Origin: an uncultured Psychrobacter sp.
Lineage (GTDB): Bacteria; Pseudomonadota; Gammaproteobacteria; Pseudomonadales; Moraxellaceae
Length of the DNA: 64,000 nt
Assembly: GCA_947501045.1 (NCBI GenBank)
Contig: CANMUI010000003.1
Span: 248,001 to 312,000 of the forward strand
Direction of reading: 5' to 3'
Made by a program: the position numbers and the translations under genes. Positions 46,590-55,165 of the stretch are shown here, piece after piece. The notes beneath the pieces were generated by a model. That model saw nothing but the letters and a program-made list of their open reading frames with translations, searched no databases and was not told the origin of the DNA. Within the stretch, counting starts at the first letter, position 1, and each line of letters opens with the position of its first letter.

Positions 46590-47007
46590 AGCGAATTTTT
46601 TGCTTATTAGGTACCGTCAGAAGATCGCCCTTTAAAACACTAGCTATTGCCCCCATCATCTATGGATATAGCGAGCAGGCATTTAACGAGATAGTCATAC
46701 GTAAGATAGTTATAAACAGTAGTGCCACTAATTAATGCAACGTGCTGGTAAGTGGTAGTCTGTGTTAAACTACGCCGCTGTTTATGATGGCTATTATTTT
46801 ATTAGCTATAACTATATATTTTTAAGTTTTTGTTAGGTTTATATTTAGCGTTTTATTGATGTTTTTTGAGCCTTTATTCACATTAATTCATTTTTGTGAT
46901 TTTTGACACATCATATGCTGTTAGCCGATCAATCTATCGATTAGATCAGCGCAGCAAATAAGCAGTAGTTGTCACATCATAAAAGTGCCCGATGCAAGCG
47001 AGTATTT
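46590..47007. other. Intergenic region between dnaG and rpoD
   Basis: About 420 bp, becoming AT-rich towards rpoD. It likely contains an rpoD promoter in addition to read-through from dnaG. No terminator with a clear T-run and no ORF with a ribosome binding site were seen. Confidence 0.55.
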
Positions 47008-48933
47008 ATGAACGATAAGTCAGTTTCTAAGTCCACCTCTCAACTGGCCACCTTAATTCAAATGGGTAAAGAGCAAGGGTATCTTACTTATGCTGAGGTA
47101 AATGATCAGCTACCCGACTCTATTACCGAAAGCGATCAGATCGAAGATATCATCCAGATGTTGACGGACGTTGGTATTAAAATATTTGAATCCGCGCCAG
47201 ATGCTGACGACATCTTGATGAACGATGATTCAAGCGATGACGATATGGCAGCCGATGAGGCAGCGGCGGTGCTTGCCTCTGTTGAGACTGAGCCTGGTCG
47301 CACTACCGACCCTGTACGTATGTATATGCGCGAGATGGGTACGGTTGATCTGCTCACTCGTGAAGGCGAGATTGCTATTGCCAAGCGTATCGAAGAAGGC
47401 ATTCGTGATGTTCAATACGCTATGGCACACTGGCCGGGTACTGTGCAGTTCGTCCTTGATGAGTACCAGCGCGTATTAGAGGGTGAGAAAAAACTCTCTG
47501 ATGTGATTACAGGATTCTTAGACCCTGAAACAGAAGAGGATAGAATAGCAGCAAAAGAGGAAAAAGAGAGAGAAAAAGAAGAGCGCGAAAGAATAAAAGA
47601 AGAAAAAGAAAAAGCGCCTGTTATTAAAGCAAAAGCGAATGCTAAAGTCGATGACGACGATGATGAGGACGACGACGATATAGAAGCTGCTGATGATGAG
47701 GTTGAAGAAGAAACCACAGGTATTGATCCTGAAGAAGTTCGTCTACGCTTAGAGGAGATTGAGAACTTATTTATTATCGCCAAACAAGCTCTACTTGATT
47801 ATGGCCGCGGTAGCACACAAGCTGTCGAAGCTTATGAGCAGCTTGCTAATCGCTTTATGATGCTCAAACTCAATAACCGTATGTCTGATCAAGTCATGGC
47901 AATCATGCATGATGTCTACGATGATGTGCGCAAACACGAACGTCAAATTATGCGTCTGGTCATCCGCCGTGGCCGTATGCCGCGTGCTGAGTTTCGTAAG
48001 ACCTTTCCAAGCAACGAGACCAACGTCGATTGGCTCACTGAACGCTTAAAAGGTAGCCCAGCCTTTAGCGAAACCCTAGAAAAAGTCGTTGATGATGTGA
48101 TCTTATTACAGCGCAAAATCCTTGATTATGAGCAAAAGCTCGACATGGAAATCCATGATATGAAGGATGTTGCCCGCGGTATGGCTATTGGTGAAGCTAA
48201 AGCGCGCCGCGCCAAAAAAGAGATGGTCGAAGCTAACTTGCGTCTGGTGATCTCTATTGCTAAAAAATATACCAATCGTGGTTTGCAGTTCTTGGATCTG
48301 ATTCAAGAAGGTAACATTGGTCTTATGAAAGCGGTCGATAAGTTTGAGTATCGCCGGGGTTATAAGTTCTCAACCTATGCTACGTGGTGGATTCGTCAGG
48401 CCATTACTCGCTCTATCGCGGATCAGGCACGCACCATTCGTATACCGGTGCATATGATTGAGACTATTAACAAAATTAATCGGGTATCACGCCAGCTGCT
48501 ACAAGAGATGGGACGCGAGCCAACTCCTGAGGAATTAGGCGAGCGTTTAGAGATGGATGAAGTCAAGGTACGTAAAGTGCTCAAGATTGCCAAAGAACCG
48601 ATCTCTATGGAGACCCCTATCGGCGATGATGAAGATTCGCATTTGGGCGATTTTATTGAAGACTCAACCATCTCAAGTCCAGTTGATGATGCGACCTCAG
48701 CAGGTCTACGCGAGGCCACTCGCGATGTACTAGGCAATCTGACTGAGCGCGAAGCACGAGTCCTCAAAATGCGCTTTGGTATCGATATGCCAACCGATCA
48801 TACCCTTGAAGAAGTCGGTAAGCAGTTCGATGTCACTCGTGAGCGTATTCGTCAGATCGAAGCCAAAGCACTACGTAAACTGCGCCACCCGTCACGCTCT
48901 GAGCATCTGCGCTCTTTTTTAGAGAATGATTAA
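47008..48933 (+). CDS. rpoD: RpoD, primary sigma factor sigma-70
   Basis: 641 residues from ATG 47008 (MNDKSVSKS); an extension to 46969 is in frame but atypical. Region 1.1 (LIQMGKEQGYLTYAEVNDQL), region 1.2 (DPVRMYMREMGTVDLLTREG), region 2 (ANLRLVISIAKKYTNRGLQF through STYATWWIRQAITR), region 3 and region 4 (VTRERIRQIEAKALRKLRHP) are all present. The non-conserved region contains an unusually long charged segment, Lys/Glu-rich then Asp-rich (DDDDDEDDDD), near residues 165-225. Housekeeping promoter recognition; the last gene of a dnaG-rpoD unit with a terminator after it. Confidence 0.98.
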   Translation: MNDKSVSKSTSQLATLIQMGKEQGYLTYAEVNDQLPDSITESDQIEDIIQMLTDVGIKIFESAPDADDILMNDDSSDDDMAADEAAAVLASVETEPGRTTDPVRMYMREMGTVDLLTREGEIAIAKRIEEGIRDVQYAMAHWPGTVQFVLDEYQRVLEGEKKLSDVITGFLDPETEEDRIAAKEEKEREKEERERIKEEKEKAPVIKAKANAKVDDDDDEDDDDIEAADDEVEEETTGIDPEEVRLRLEEIENLFIIAKQALLDYGRGSTQAVEAYEQLANRFMMLKLNNRMSDQVMAIMHDVYDDVRKHERQIMRLVIRRGRMPRAEFRKTFPSNETNVDWLTERLKGSPAFSETLEKVVDDVILLQRKILDYEQKLDMEIHDMKDVARGMAIGEAKARRAKKEMVEANLRLVISIAKKYTNRGLQFLDLIQEGNIGLMKAVDKFEYRRGYKFSTYATWWIRQAITRSIADQARTIRIPVHMIETINKINRVSRQLLQEMGREPTPEELGERLEMDEVKVRKVLKIAKEPISMETPIGDDEDSHLGDFIEDSTISSPVDDATSAGLREATRDVLGNLTEREARVLKMRFGIDMPTDHTLEEVGKQFDVTRERIRQIEAKALRKLRHPSRSEHLRSFLEND

Positions 48934-48961
48934 TAAATAACTAGATTAATTGTAAAAGCAT

Positions 48962-48989
48962 AAAAGCTGAGCGTGTCTCAGCTTTTTTT
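48962..48989 (+). terminator. rpoD terminator
   Basis: Perfect 10-bp stem AAAAGCTGAG (48962-48971) with CTCAGCTTTT (48977-48986), loop CGTGT, followed by Ts. Confidence 0.92.
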
Positions 48990-49172
48990 ATGCCTAGTTT
49001 TAAATCAGGTTATAACCCCTGTTGCCCTTCTGTCTATTATTGCTTTTGGCTTCTTGCTTTTGGCTCCTGACTCTTCTCTTCTTGCTAATTATAGCTAGAT
49101 TCGTTTATCATAGCTTTACGATAAACGTCTTAAACTTAGTTGTTCAGCTTTTATCAAAAATTCTTAAAAAAC

Positions 49173-49272
49173 CTTGTCGGGGTGCTTTGATTTTAGAGTT
49201 TAGCAATATCTAAAATCATCGCTGAGAAATACCCGCGAACCTGATGCAGTTAGCACTGACGTAGGAAACAAG
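49173..49272 (+). ncRNA. TPP riboswitch (THI element)
   Basis: The conserved core reads in order: CGGGGTGC (49178-49185), GCTGAGAAATACCCG (49221-49235), GAACCTGATGCAGTTAGCAC (49237-49256) and GTAGGAAACAAG (49261-49272). Stem P1 pairs CTTGT (49173-49177) with ACAAG (49268-49272); an extended P3-type stem pairs GATTTTAGA with TCTAAAATC. It binds thiamine pyrophosphate and shuts off downstream thiamine genes, here tenA and perhaps the methyltransferase. Confidence 0.96.
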
Positions 49273-49303
49273 CGTGAATCTTTATTACTCAGCACATAAC
49301 GAT

Positions 49304-49364
49304 GCCTTGCCAGTTTATATAAGCTTTTCCAGTTTATATAATATAAACCGGCAAGGCTTTTTTT
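49304..49364 (+). terminator. Riboswitch expression-platform terminator with duplicated arm
   Basis: GCCTTGCC (49304-49311) pairs with GGCAAGGC (49350-49357), extended by GTTTATAT/ATATAAAC, and is followed by seven Ts (49358-49364). The arm segment CCAGTTTATAT occurs twice (49310-49320 and 49329-49339), so the right arm could pair with either copy. It lies 32 nt after the aptamer, consistent with transcription-termination control of tenA. Confidence 0.85.
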
Positions 49365-49431
49365 GTGCGTGCTTGTTTATTGTTTCCCGCTATTTGCTTA
49401 CTCAATATTTTTATCAAAGTAAGTGAGCACT

Positions 49432-50079
49432 ATGGACTATCAAACGTTACGCCGTAATTGTCCTATATGGAATGATTACATTCATCATAACTTCGTCAAT
49501 CAGCTAGCGACAGGCACGCTTGCTCCAGACAGCTTTCGCCACTATTTAAAGCAAGATTACTTATACCTGCTCCACTACACTCGAGTGATGGCTTTGAGTG
49601 TTTATAAAAGTGATACTTTGGCACAAATGCGTCTGGGCCAAGCCGGTATCAATGCCATGCTTGATCTAGAAATTGGCATGTATTTGGACTTTTGTCGTCA
49701 GTGGGGTATGAGTCTTGAAGAGGTAGAGAATACCCCTGAATCTGCGGCAACCATCGCTTATAGCCGCTATCTTCTAGATGCAGCTATGTCAGGCTCTCTT
49801 ATTGAACTTTATGCCGCTATTGCCCCTTGTTTGATGGGTTATGGCGAGATTGGCGAACGCCTCAAGGCCCAAGGTTTCATGGCTGATAACCCTTATCAGC
49901 CATGGATCGATGTCTTTGCTAGTGATGAGTTTCAAGCCATCACAGTACAAAATGAAGCTCAGATTAATGAGCTCTTGACACAAGCTGTCCCCTCTCAAGT
50001 CAACAAGTTGCAGCAGTTATTTAATACCGCTTGTCGTATGGAAGTTAATTTCTGGCAGATGGCTTTAGAGCTGTCTTAA
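49432..50079 (+). CDS. tenA: TenA, aminopyrimidine aminohydrolase (thiaminase II)
   Basis: 215 residues from ATG 49432; a GTG three codons earlier is possible. TenA salvages 4-amino-5-hydroxymethyl-2-methylpyrimidine from degraded thiamine. Family motifs: YLKQDYLYLLHYTRVMAL, the nucleophile Cys in AIAPCLMGYGEIG (Cys133 from this start), YQPWIDVFASDEF and C-terminal EVNFWQMAL. The upstream TPP riboswitch and terminator confirm a thiamine role. A methyltransferase gene follows 59 bp later. Confidence 0.95.
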   Translation: MDYQTLRRNCPIWNDYIHHNFVNQLATGTLAPDSFRHYLKQDYLYLLHYTRVMALSVYKSDTLAQMRLGQAGINAMLDLEIGMYLDFCRQWGMSLEEVENTPESAATIAYSRYLLDAAMSGSLIELYAAIAPCLMGYGEIGERLKAQGFMADNPYQPWIDVFASDEFQAITVQNEAQINELLTQAVPSQVNKLQQLFNTACRMEVNFWQMALELS

Positions 50080-50138
50080 ATTAGCAGTTGTTAGAGAAAA
50101 TTACGATCACTTAACACCCAAACCTGAGGAGAAATCTT

Positions 50139-50837
50139 ATGGCTGTATTTGATGAACACGCAAACGCTTATGACAGCTGGTTCTTAAATAACCAAAACTT
50201 ACTTGCCAGTGAGCTAAAACTGGTCGCCTACTTTTTAGACAAGGATAGTGAAATACTATCTATAGGCTGTGGTAGCGGGCTCTTTGAGATGCTATTAGCA
50301 AAGGATTTTGATATCTCTATCAAGTATGGGGTCGAACCTTCAAAGGATATGGCAGCGATCGCTGAAAAACGTGGCTTGCAAGTTGATATCAGTCCTGCTG
50401 AAGCGTGCGTCATCGAACCTAGTAAATTTGATACTATCTTGTTTAATGGCAGTGTCAGTTATATCAGCGATTTGGATCTATGTATTAACAAGGCGTTTGC
50501 TGCCCTAAAGACTGGCGGCAAATTAATACTCATTGATGTGCCAAAAGAGAGCGGTTTTGCCACTCTTTACAATCTAGCGGCCTCTTTAGATACTTGGACG
50601 CATCCGCTACTTGCGCATATCACCCCTAATGACCCTTATCCCATTGAACTGGTAAAATCGGCAAACTGGCGCACCTCTGAGGAGAAAATCAGGGCCATGC
50701 AGGCCAGTGGGTTTACAGGTTTTGAATACGCGCAAACATTGTTGACGCATCCTATGTATGCCAATGATAACGTGCAAGAAGTGATCGAAGGTTATCAGCG
50801 CGGCGACTATGTAGCCATTTGTGGCTATAAAAAATAG
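50139..50837 (+). CDS. Class I SAM-dependent methyltransferase
   Basis: 232 residues; ATG at 50139 with AGGAG upstream. SAM-binding motif I is ILSIGCGSGLFEMLL, the acidic end of strand 2 is YGVEPSKDM, and FDTILFNGSVSYISD plus GGKLILIDVPKES match motifs IV and VI. Substrate not predictable. It follows tenA on the same strand with no terminator between, so it is probably under the same TPP riboswitch and may act on a thiamine-related metabolite, which is inference. Confidence 0.88.
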   Translation: MAVFDEHANAYDSWFLNNQNLLASELKLVAYFLDKDSEILSIGCGSGLFEMLLAKDFDISIKYGVEPSKDMAAIAEKRGLQVDISPAEACVIEPSKFDTILFNGSVSYISDLDLCINKAFAALKTGGKLILIDVPKESGFATLYNLAASLDTWTHPLLAHITPNDPYPIELVKSANWRTSEEKIRAMQASGFTGFEYAQTLLTHPMYANDNVQEVIEGYQRGDYVAICGYKK

Positions 50838-51048
50838 CTTACCAATTTGGCCTTATAGTCTGCGGCCTATACTGTGAACAAAAAAGCATTTTATAAAATG
50901 TTATTGGTAAAAAAATTAGAGCATCTACTATAGCTCACACCTATCGTAGCACTTGAATAATGACCACACCATCATCATAAATAGTCAATACACTAGATAA
51001 CATTATTAACCCGAAAGCTATCATTTCAATAAAAACAAGGTAACTACT

Positions 51049-51429
51049 ATGAGTGATGATCCAAAAAACAACACCAATCAAGACCAAGAGACTAAAAGAG
51101 AAGTTAAAGTAACCGAATTGGTCGCCAACGATGGTGTTTTAAAAGGTAAAAAAACCGATATTCAAAACCCTGAGCTGTGGGAGTTCCCCATGGACTATCC
51201 TATGAGTATTATCGGTCACGAAGGCGAGCACGAAACGCTATTAAATGAGGTCAAACTCATCCTTGGTAGCCAGTTCCCAGAGTTCGACTTGGCGTCTATC
51301 GAGGTTAAACCTTCTAAAACAGGCCGCTTTCACTCAGCACGAGTCAATCTGTATCTGACCACCGCCGAGCAAGTCAATACGCTTTACGCTGCTCTTGATG
51401 AGGCCAAAACGGTACGTATGGTTGTATAA
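51049..51429 (+). CDS. YbeD/DUF493 family protein
   Basis: 126 residues; ATG at 51049 with AAGG upstream. The DUF493 core is LWEFPMDYPMSIIGHEGEHE followed by ASIEVKPSKTGRFHSARVNL and a short C-terminal ACT-like alpha/beta fold. An N-terminal ~35-residue Asn/Gln/Lys-rich extension precedes it. E. coli YbeD is a small cytoplasmic protein found near lipoate genes; its role is uncertain. Single gene here with its own terminator. Confidence 0.87.
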   Translation: MSDDPKNNTNQDQETKREVKVTELVANDGVLKGKKTDIQNPELWEFPMDYPMSIIGHEGEHETLLNEVKLILGSQFPEFDLASIEVKPSKTGRFHSARVNLYLTTAEQVNTLYAALDEAKTVRMVV

Positions 51430-51507
51430 AACGTAGCGTTGTAAAAGTAAGTGCTAGTACTAAAAAACCACTGCGATATTTTAAGTAAGTAAGTTTATAA
51501 ATACCAC

Positions 51508-51537
51508 AATCGTCACTTATAAAGGTGGCGATTTTTT
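51508..51537 (+). terminator. Terminator after the YbeD-like gene
   Basis: AATCGTCAC (51508-51516) pairs with GTGGCGATT (51525-51533) with one T-G pair, followed by a T-run. Confidence 0.82.
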
Positions 51538-51784
51538 ATGCGCTCCTGTAAAATCAGCAGCGTTGTTGCAGCCATCTTGTATTCGCATTTTGTCTACTAC
51601 TAATAACCAATTATTTGTCGATAAATAAAAAGAAAACGATAACGACTTCTTTACAAATTATTTTAAGATTTAACACAACCGCGCTAACCCTTATCCTGCC
51701 GTCCTTTGCCAAAATTTTGGCTCGCTATCACCTCATGGCAACATATATTCACGCTAAAATCAATATAGCATTTTCAAAATTTTC

Positions 51785-51830
51785 CCGCTATATTGTGCCT
51801 ATCTACTAAAAAACACGCTATATCTAGTGC
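51785..51830 (+). promoter_or_regulatory. Probable NrdR boxes upstream of nrdA
   Basis: ACGCTATATCTAGTGC (51815-51830) matches the NrdR consensus ACACWATATATWGWGT at about 13 of 16 positions. A second partial copy, CGCTATATTGTG, starts at 51786, 30 bp earlier, the roughly three-helical-turn spacing known for NrdR site pairs. A reversed copy of the half-site (CAATATAGC) lies at 51761-51769. NrdR represses ribonucleotide reductase genes when ATP/dATP bind it. Sites are ~150 bp upstream of the nrdA start. Confidence 0.7.
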
Positions 51831-51981
51831 TCAGTGATTTTCTTTGTCACTATGAGCTACGCTGATGCTTTGCTTAAAAAAACTTAGCCAGCTAGCTTTG
51901 TAATAGACTATGACGTGCTAAAAATATAAGACTGGTTTTACTTACCACGTAGATCTTAGCAATCAACTTTACGAGGACAAC

Positions 51982-54258
51982 ATGACACATATCGATAATA
52001 TTCAAGTGACCAAACGCGATGGACGATTAGAGCCTATTGATTTAGATAAAATTCATAAGGTAATCGCATGGGCCGCGGACGGTTTAGAAAATGTATCAGT
52101 CTCACAAGTTGAGCTTAAATCACATATTCAGTTCTACGAAGACATCAAAACCCGCGATATTCACGAAACTATTATCAAATCAGCCGCTGATCTGATCTCA
52201 GAAGACACTCCTGATTACCAGTATCTAGCCGCTCGCCTCGCCATTTTTCACCTGCGCAAAATTGCCTATAACCAGTTTGAGCCGCCTACCCTTTTTGACC
52301 ACGTTACCAAACTTACCAACGCTGGCAAATACGATGAGCATATACTGCAAGACTATAGCCGTAGCGAGTTTGATGAATTAAACGAGTATATGGATCATTG
52401 GCGCGATATGAATCTTGCTTATGCGGCAGTGGAGCAAATGGCAGGCAAGTATCTAGTGCAAGATCGCGTCTCTAAAACCGTTTTTGAGAGCCCGCAGTTT
52501 TTATATATGCTGGTCGGTATGTGTCTGTTTGCTAATTATGACCCAGCTGAGCGTATGAATTATGTCAAACGCTTTTATGATGCCACCTCAGAATTCAAAA
52601 TCTCTTTGCCAACGCCAATTATGTCTGGTGTGCGTACCCCATCGCGCCAGTTTAGCTCATGCGTACTCATTGAATGCGGCGACAGCCTTGACTCTATTAA
52701 TGCCACTACCAGCGCCATTGTGCGCTATGTGTCGCAGCGCGCAGGCATCGGTATCAATGCAGGGCGTATTCGCGCCCTTGGTAGCCCCATTCGCGGCGGT
52801 GAAGCGCAGCATACCGGCTGTGTGCCTTTTTATAAACTGTTCCAAACGGCGGTTAAATGCTGCTCACAAGGTGGCGTTCGTGGCGGCGCGGCAACTCTAT
52901 TTTATCCGCTATGGCATTTAGAAGTTGAGTCGTTATTGGTCTTAAAAAATAACCGCGGCGTGGAAGACAACCGCGTGCGTCATATGGATTACGGCGTACA
53001 GATTAACAAAACCTTGTATACGCGCTTGATCAAAGGGCAAGACATTACCCTATTCTCACCTGATGATACGCCCGGTCTGTACGATGCCTTCTTTGAAGAT
53101 CAAGACAAATTTGAAGAGTTGTACACCAAATATGAAGGCGATGAGTCTATTCGTCAGCGCCAAGTGCCCGCAGCAGATCTATTTAGCCTGATGATGCAAG
53201 AGCGCGCCAGCACTGGTCGTATCTATATTCAAAACGTCGACCATTGCAACACCCACAGCCCGTTTGATGCCACCGTTGCGCCGATTCGTCAGTCCAATCT
53301 GTGTATGGAGATTGCGCTACCGACCAAGCCGCTCGATAACATCAATGACGAGACCGGCGAGATTGCCCTATGTACGCTATCAGCGGTGAATTTAGGTAAA
53401 GTTGACAACGTTAGCGACATCGAAGAGCCGGCCGAGCTGATCGTGCGCGCACTTGATGCCCTACTCGACTATCAAGACTATCCCGTCAAAGCGGCTGAAA
53501 ATGGCAGTATGCGTCGTCGTACTTTAGGCGTTGGAGTGATTAACTATGCCTACTACCTCGCTAAAAACGGCGTGCGTTATTCAGATGATTCAGCACTAGG
53601 TCTAACCCATCAAACCTTTGAAGCGCTGCAATATTATCTTTTGAAAGCGTCGAATAAATTGGCTAAAGAGCAAGGCGCGTGCCCGGCCTTCAACGAGACG
53701 ACTTATTCGCAAGGTATCTTGCCGATTGATACTTATAAAAAGGACTTGGATCAAATTTGCCAAGAGCCGCTGCATTTAGACTGGGAAAGCCTGCGTACAG
53801 ATATTACCGAACACGGTCTGCGCAACTCTACTCTAACCGCGCTAATGCCGTCTGAGACTTCAAGCCAGATTGCCAACGCTACTAACGGTATCGAGCCACC
53901 ACGCGGTCTGGTCTCTATCAAAGCGTCTAAAGATGGCATATTAAAGCAAGTGGTCCCAGAGATTAATAAACTACGCGGTCAATACGAGCTGCTGTGGCAA
54001 ATGCCCAATAACGATGGCTATCTAAAGCTAGTCGCTATCATGCAAAAGTTCGTCGATCAAAGCATCTCAGCTAATACCAATTATGACCCCGTTCGTTATG
54101 AAGGCGGCCGCGTACCAATGAAAATATTGCTTAAGGATCTACTAAACGCGTATAAGCTTGGCGTAAAGACGCTCTATTATCATAATACGCGTGATGGTGC
54201 GAATGACGCGCAAGCGGATATGGAAGATGATTGTGCTGGTGGGGCTTGTAAGATTTAG
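51982..54258 (+). CDS. nrdA: NrdA, class Ia ribonucleotide reductase large subunit
   Basis: 758 residues; ATG at 51982 with GAGGA upstream. It reduces ribonucleoside diphosphates to deoxy forms. An N-terminal ATP-cone (VTKRDGRLEPIDLDKIHKVI) gives dATP feedback. Active-site segments: RQFSSCVLIECGD (first redox Cys), RQSNLCMEIALPT (thiyl-radical Cys) and MPSETSSQIANATNGIEPP. The C-terminal redox pair is in DDCAGGACKI. Its partner nrdB is ~2.95 kb downstream, separated by unrelated accessory genes. Confidence 0.98.
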   Translation: MTHIDNIQVTKRDGRLEPIDLDKIHKVIAWAADGLENVSVSQVELKSHIQFYEDIKTRDIHETIIKSAADLISEDTPDYQYLAARLAIFHLRKIAYNQFEPPTLFDHVTKLTNAGKYDEHILQDYSRSEFDELNEYMDHWRDMNLAYAAVEQMAGKYLVQDRVSKTVFESPQFLYMLVGMCLFANYDPAERMNYVKRFYDATSEFKISLPTPIMSGVRTPSRQFSSCVLIECGDSLDSINATTSAIVRYVSQRAGIGINAGRIRALGSPIRGGEAQHTGCVPFYKLFQTAVKCCSQGGVRGGAATLFYPLWHLEVESLLVLKNNRGVEDNRVRHMDYGVQINKTLYTRLIKGQDITLFSPDDTPGLYDAFFEDQDKFEELYTKYEGDESIRQRQVPAADLFSLMMQERASTGRIYIQNVDHCNTHSPFDATVAPIRQSNLCMEIALPTKPLDNINDETGEIALCTLSAVNLGKVDNVSDIEEPAELIVRALDALLDYQDYPVKAAENGSMRRRTLGVGVINYAYYLAKNGVRYSDDSALGLTHQTFEALQYYLLKASNKLAKEQGACPAFNETTYSQGILPIDTYKKDLDQICQEPLHLDWESLRTDITEHGLRNSTLTALMPSETSSQIANATNGIEPPRGLVSIKASKDGILKQVVPEINKLRGQYELLWQMPNNDGYLKLVAIMQKFVDQSISANTNYDPVRYEGGRVPMKILLKDLLNAYKLGVKTLYYHNTRDGANDAQADMEDDCAGGACKI

Positions 54259-54271
54259 GGTTCGACTATCC

Positions 54272-54297
54272 AGCTCTCTGATTCAATTTAGAGAGCT
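54272..54297 (+). other. Stem-loop after nrdA
   Basis: AGCTCTCT (54272-54279) pairs with AGAGAGCT (54290-54297), 10-nt loop, no T-run. It may stabilise the nrdA 3' end or act as a weak terminator; transcription could continue into the accessory genes. Confidence 0.5.
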
Positions 54298-54389
54298 AGA
54301 TAGATATCATGGTTTAGCAAAAGGAGGTAAAACAGAAATATAAATAGCAGAAAGCCACTAAAACTAATTAACAAAGAGGTAAGTTAAGT

Positions 54390-54566
54390 ATGGCTAAGAA
54401 TACAGGCCGTAGTACTCGCAGAGGTTCGGTAACCGCTCGAACTCAAATGAAGCATCCTAGTAACCCTAAGCATTCGCTAAAAAGAGACACTACTACAGGT
54501 CGATTTATGAGCGGTATGAAAGGTAGTTATAAAGGAGTGGCACAGGAGGTAGATAGTAGAAGATAA
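54390..54566 (+). CDS. Small basic protein, 58 residues
   Basis: ATG at 54390 with AGAGGT 9 nt upstream. The sequence starts MAKNTGRSTRRGSVTARTQM, continues with KHPSNPKHSLKRDTTTGRFM and ends in GSYKGVAQEVDSRR. It is highly basic with Thr-Gly-Arg motifs (TGRSTRRGSV, TTTGRFMSG). From memory it resembles short proteins of unknown function widespread in accessory DNA; no function is known to me. It is the first accessory gene after nrdA. A good ribosome binding site and biased composition favour a real gene. Confidence 0.7.
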   Translation: MAKNTGRSTRRGSVTARTQMKHPSNPKHSLKRDTTTGRFMSGMKGSYKGVAQEVDSRR

Positions 54567-54568
54567 AA

Positions 54569-54598
54569 ATGGCATAGATAATTAATTACCTATGCCAT
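54569..54598. other. Perfect stem-loop after the 58-residue gene
   Basis: ATGGCATAG (54569-54577) with CTATGCCAT (54590-54598), 12-nt loop. No T-run follows on the plus strand, but the minus strand reads into TTTTTATC, so termination would favour leftward transcription. Confidence 0.6.
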
Positions 54599-54774
54599 CG
54601 GAGATACTGAATACGCCAATATTCAATATCAGGAAGTTAAAACTATCGACTTCCACAAGTGGTAAGCAAATAGGATTAAGTTCCTTAACTAGAACAAACA
54701 TTCTAATCTAAAACCTACTTCTTGTCCAAGCAAACCGTAAAGTGATAGTTACAAATTTCTTCTTGGAGGTATAT

Positions 54775-54888
54775 ATGTATACTGATGAAAGAGGTACTTT
54801 TATTTTACGATGGGCGATTACTAAGAATGGTAAGCGTATCGTTGCAAAGAATAAACCTTTTAAAATCTACATATCTAAGAACAAGTAG
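54775..54888 (+). CDS. Tiny protein, 37 residues
   Basis: ATG at 54775 with a strong GGAGGT 4 nt upstream. Translation MYTDERGTFILRWAITKNGK then RIVAKNKPFKIYISKNK: basic, aromatic, beta-strand-like, no Cys and no signal. Strong ribosome binding site and protein-like composition support expression. Function not recognised; it could be a small nucleic-acid-binding or structural peptide. About 210 bp after the 58-residue gene and 280 bp before the SEC-C gene. Confidence 0.6.
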   Translation: MYTDERGTFILRWAITKNGKRIVAKNKPFKIYISKNK

Positions 54889-55165
54889 ATTAAAGGTAAT
54901 ACTGTAACTTTAAACGATGTAGGCTACTAGAGCGTAGCCTATATTTAACTTATGAATAAATGTAAGTAAGCTTAGGTTAAGTAGAGCTGGCAACATCTAA
55001 CTATTTTAAATAAATAACTCATTGAGTTTGATTCTTCGACATCAGTCTATCTTTAGAATGAAGTTAGCATACTAAATGTACAGCAATTTAAAAAATATAT
55101 AGAGCGTACCTTATACCTACTGTATTTTATTCTTTAAAAGATAGTATTCTGATTAGGAGCATTAT

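Larger units (their letters stand above)
51430..51981. other. Intergenic regulatory region upstream of nrdA
   Basis: About 550 bp holding a terminator (51508-51537), NrdR-box-like sequences (51761-51830) and the nrdA promoter. An open frame at 51615-51809 (64 residues) has no ribosome binding site and crosses the NrdR-like boxes, so it is rejected. Confidence 0.6.

Noticed and set aside
51615..51809. 64-codon plus-strand ORF upstream of nrdA
   Set aside because: No ribosome binding site and it runs through the NrdR-box region; likely chance.
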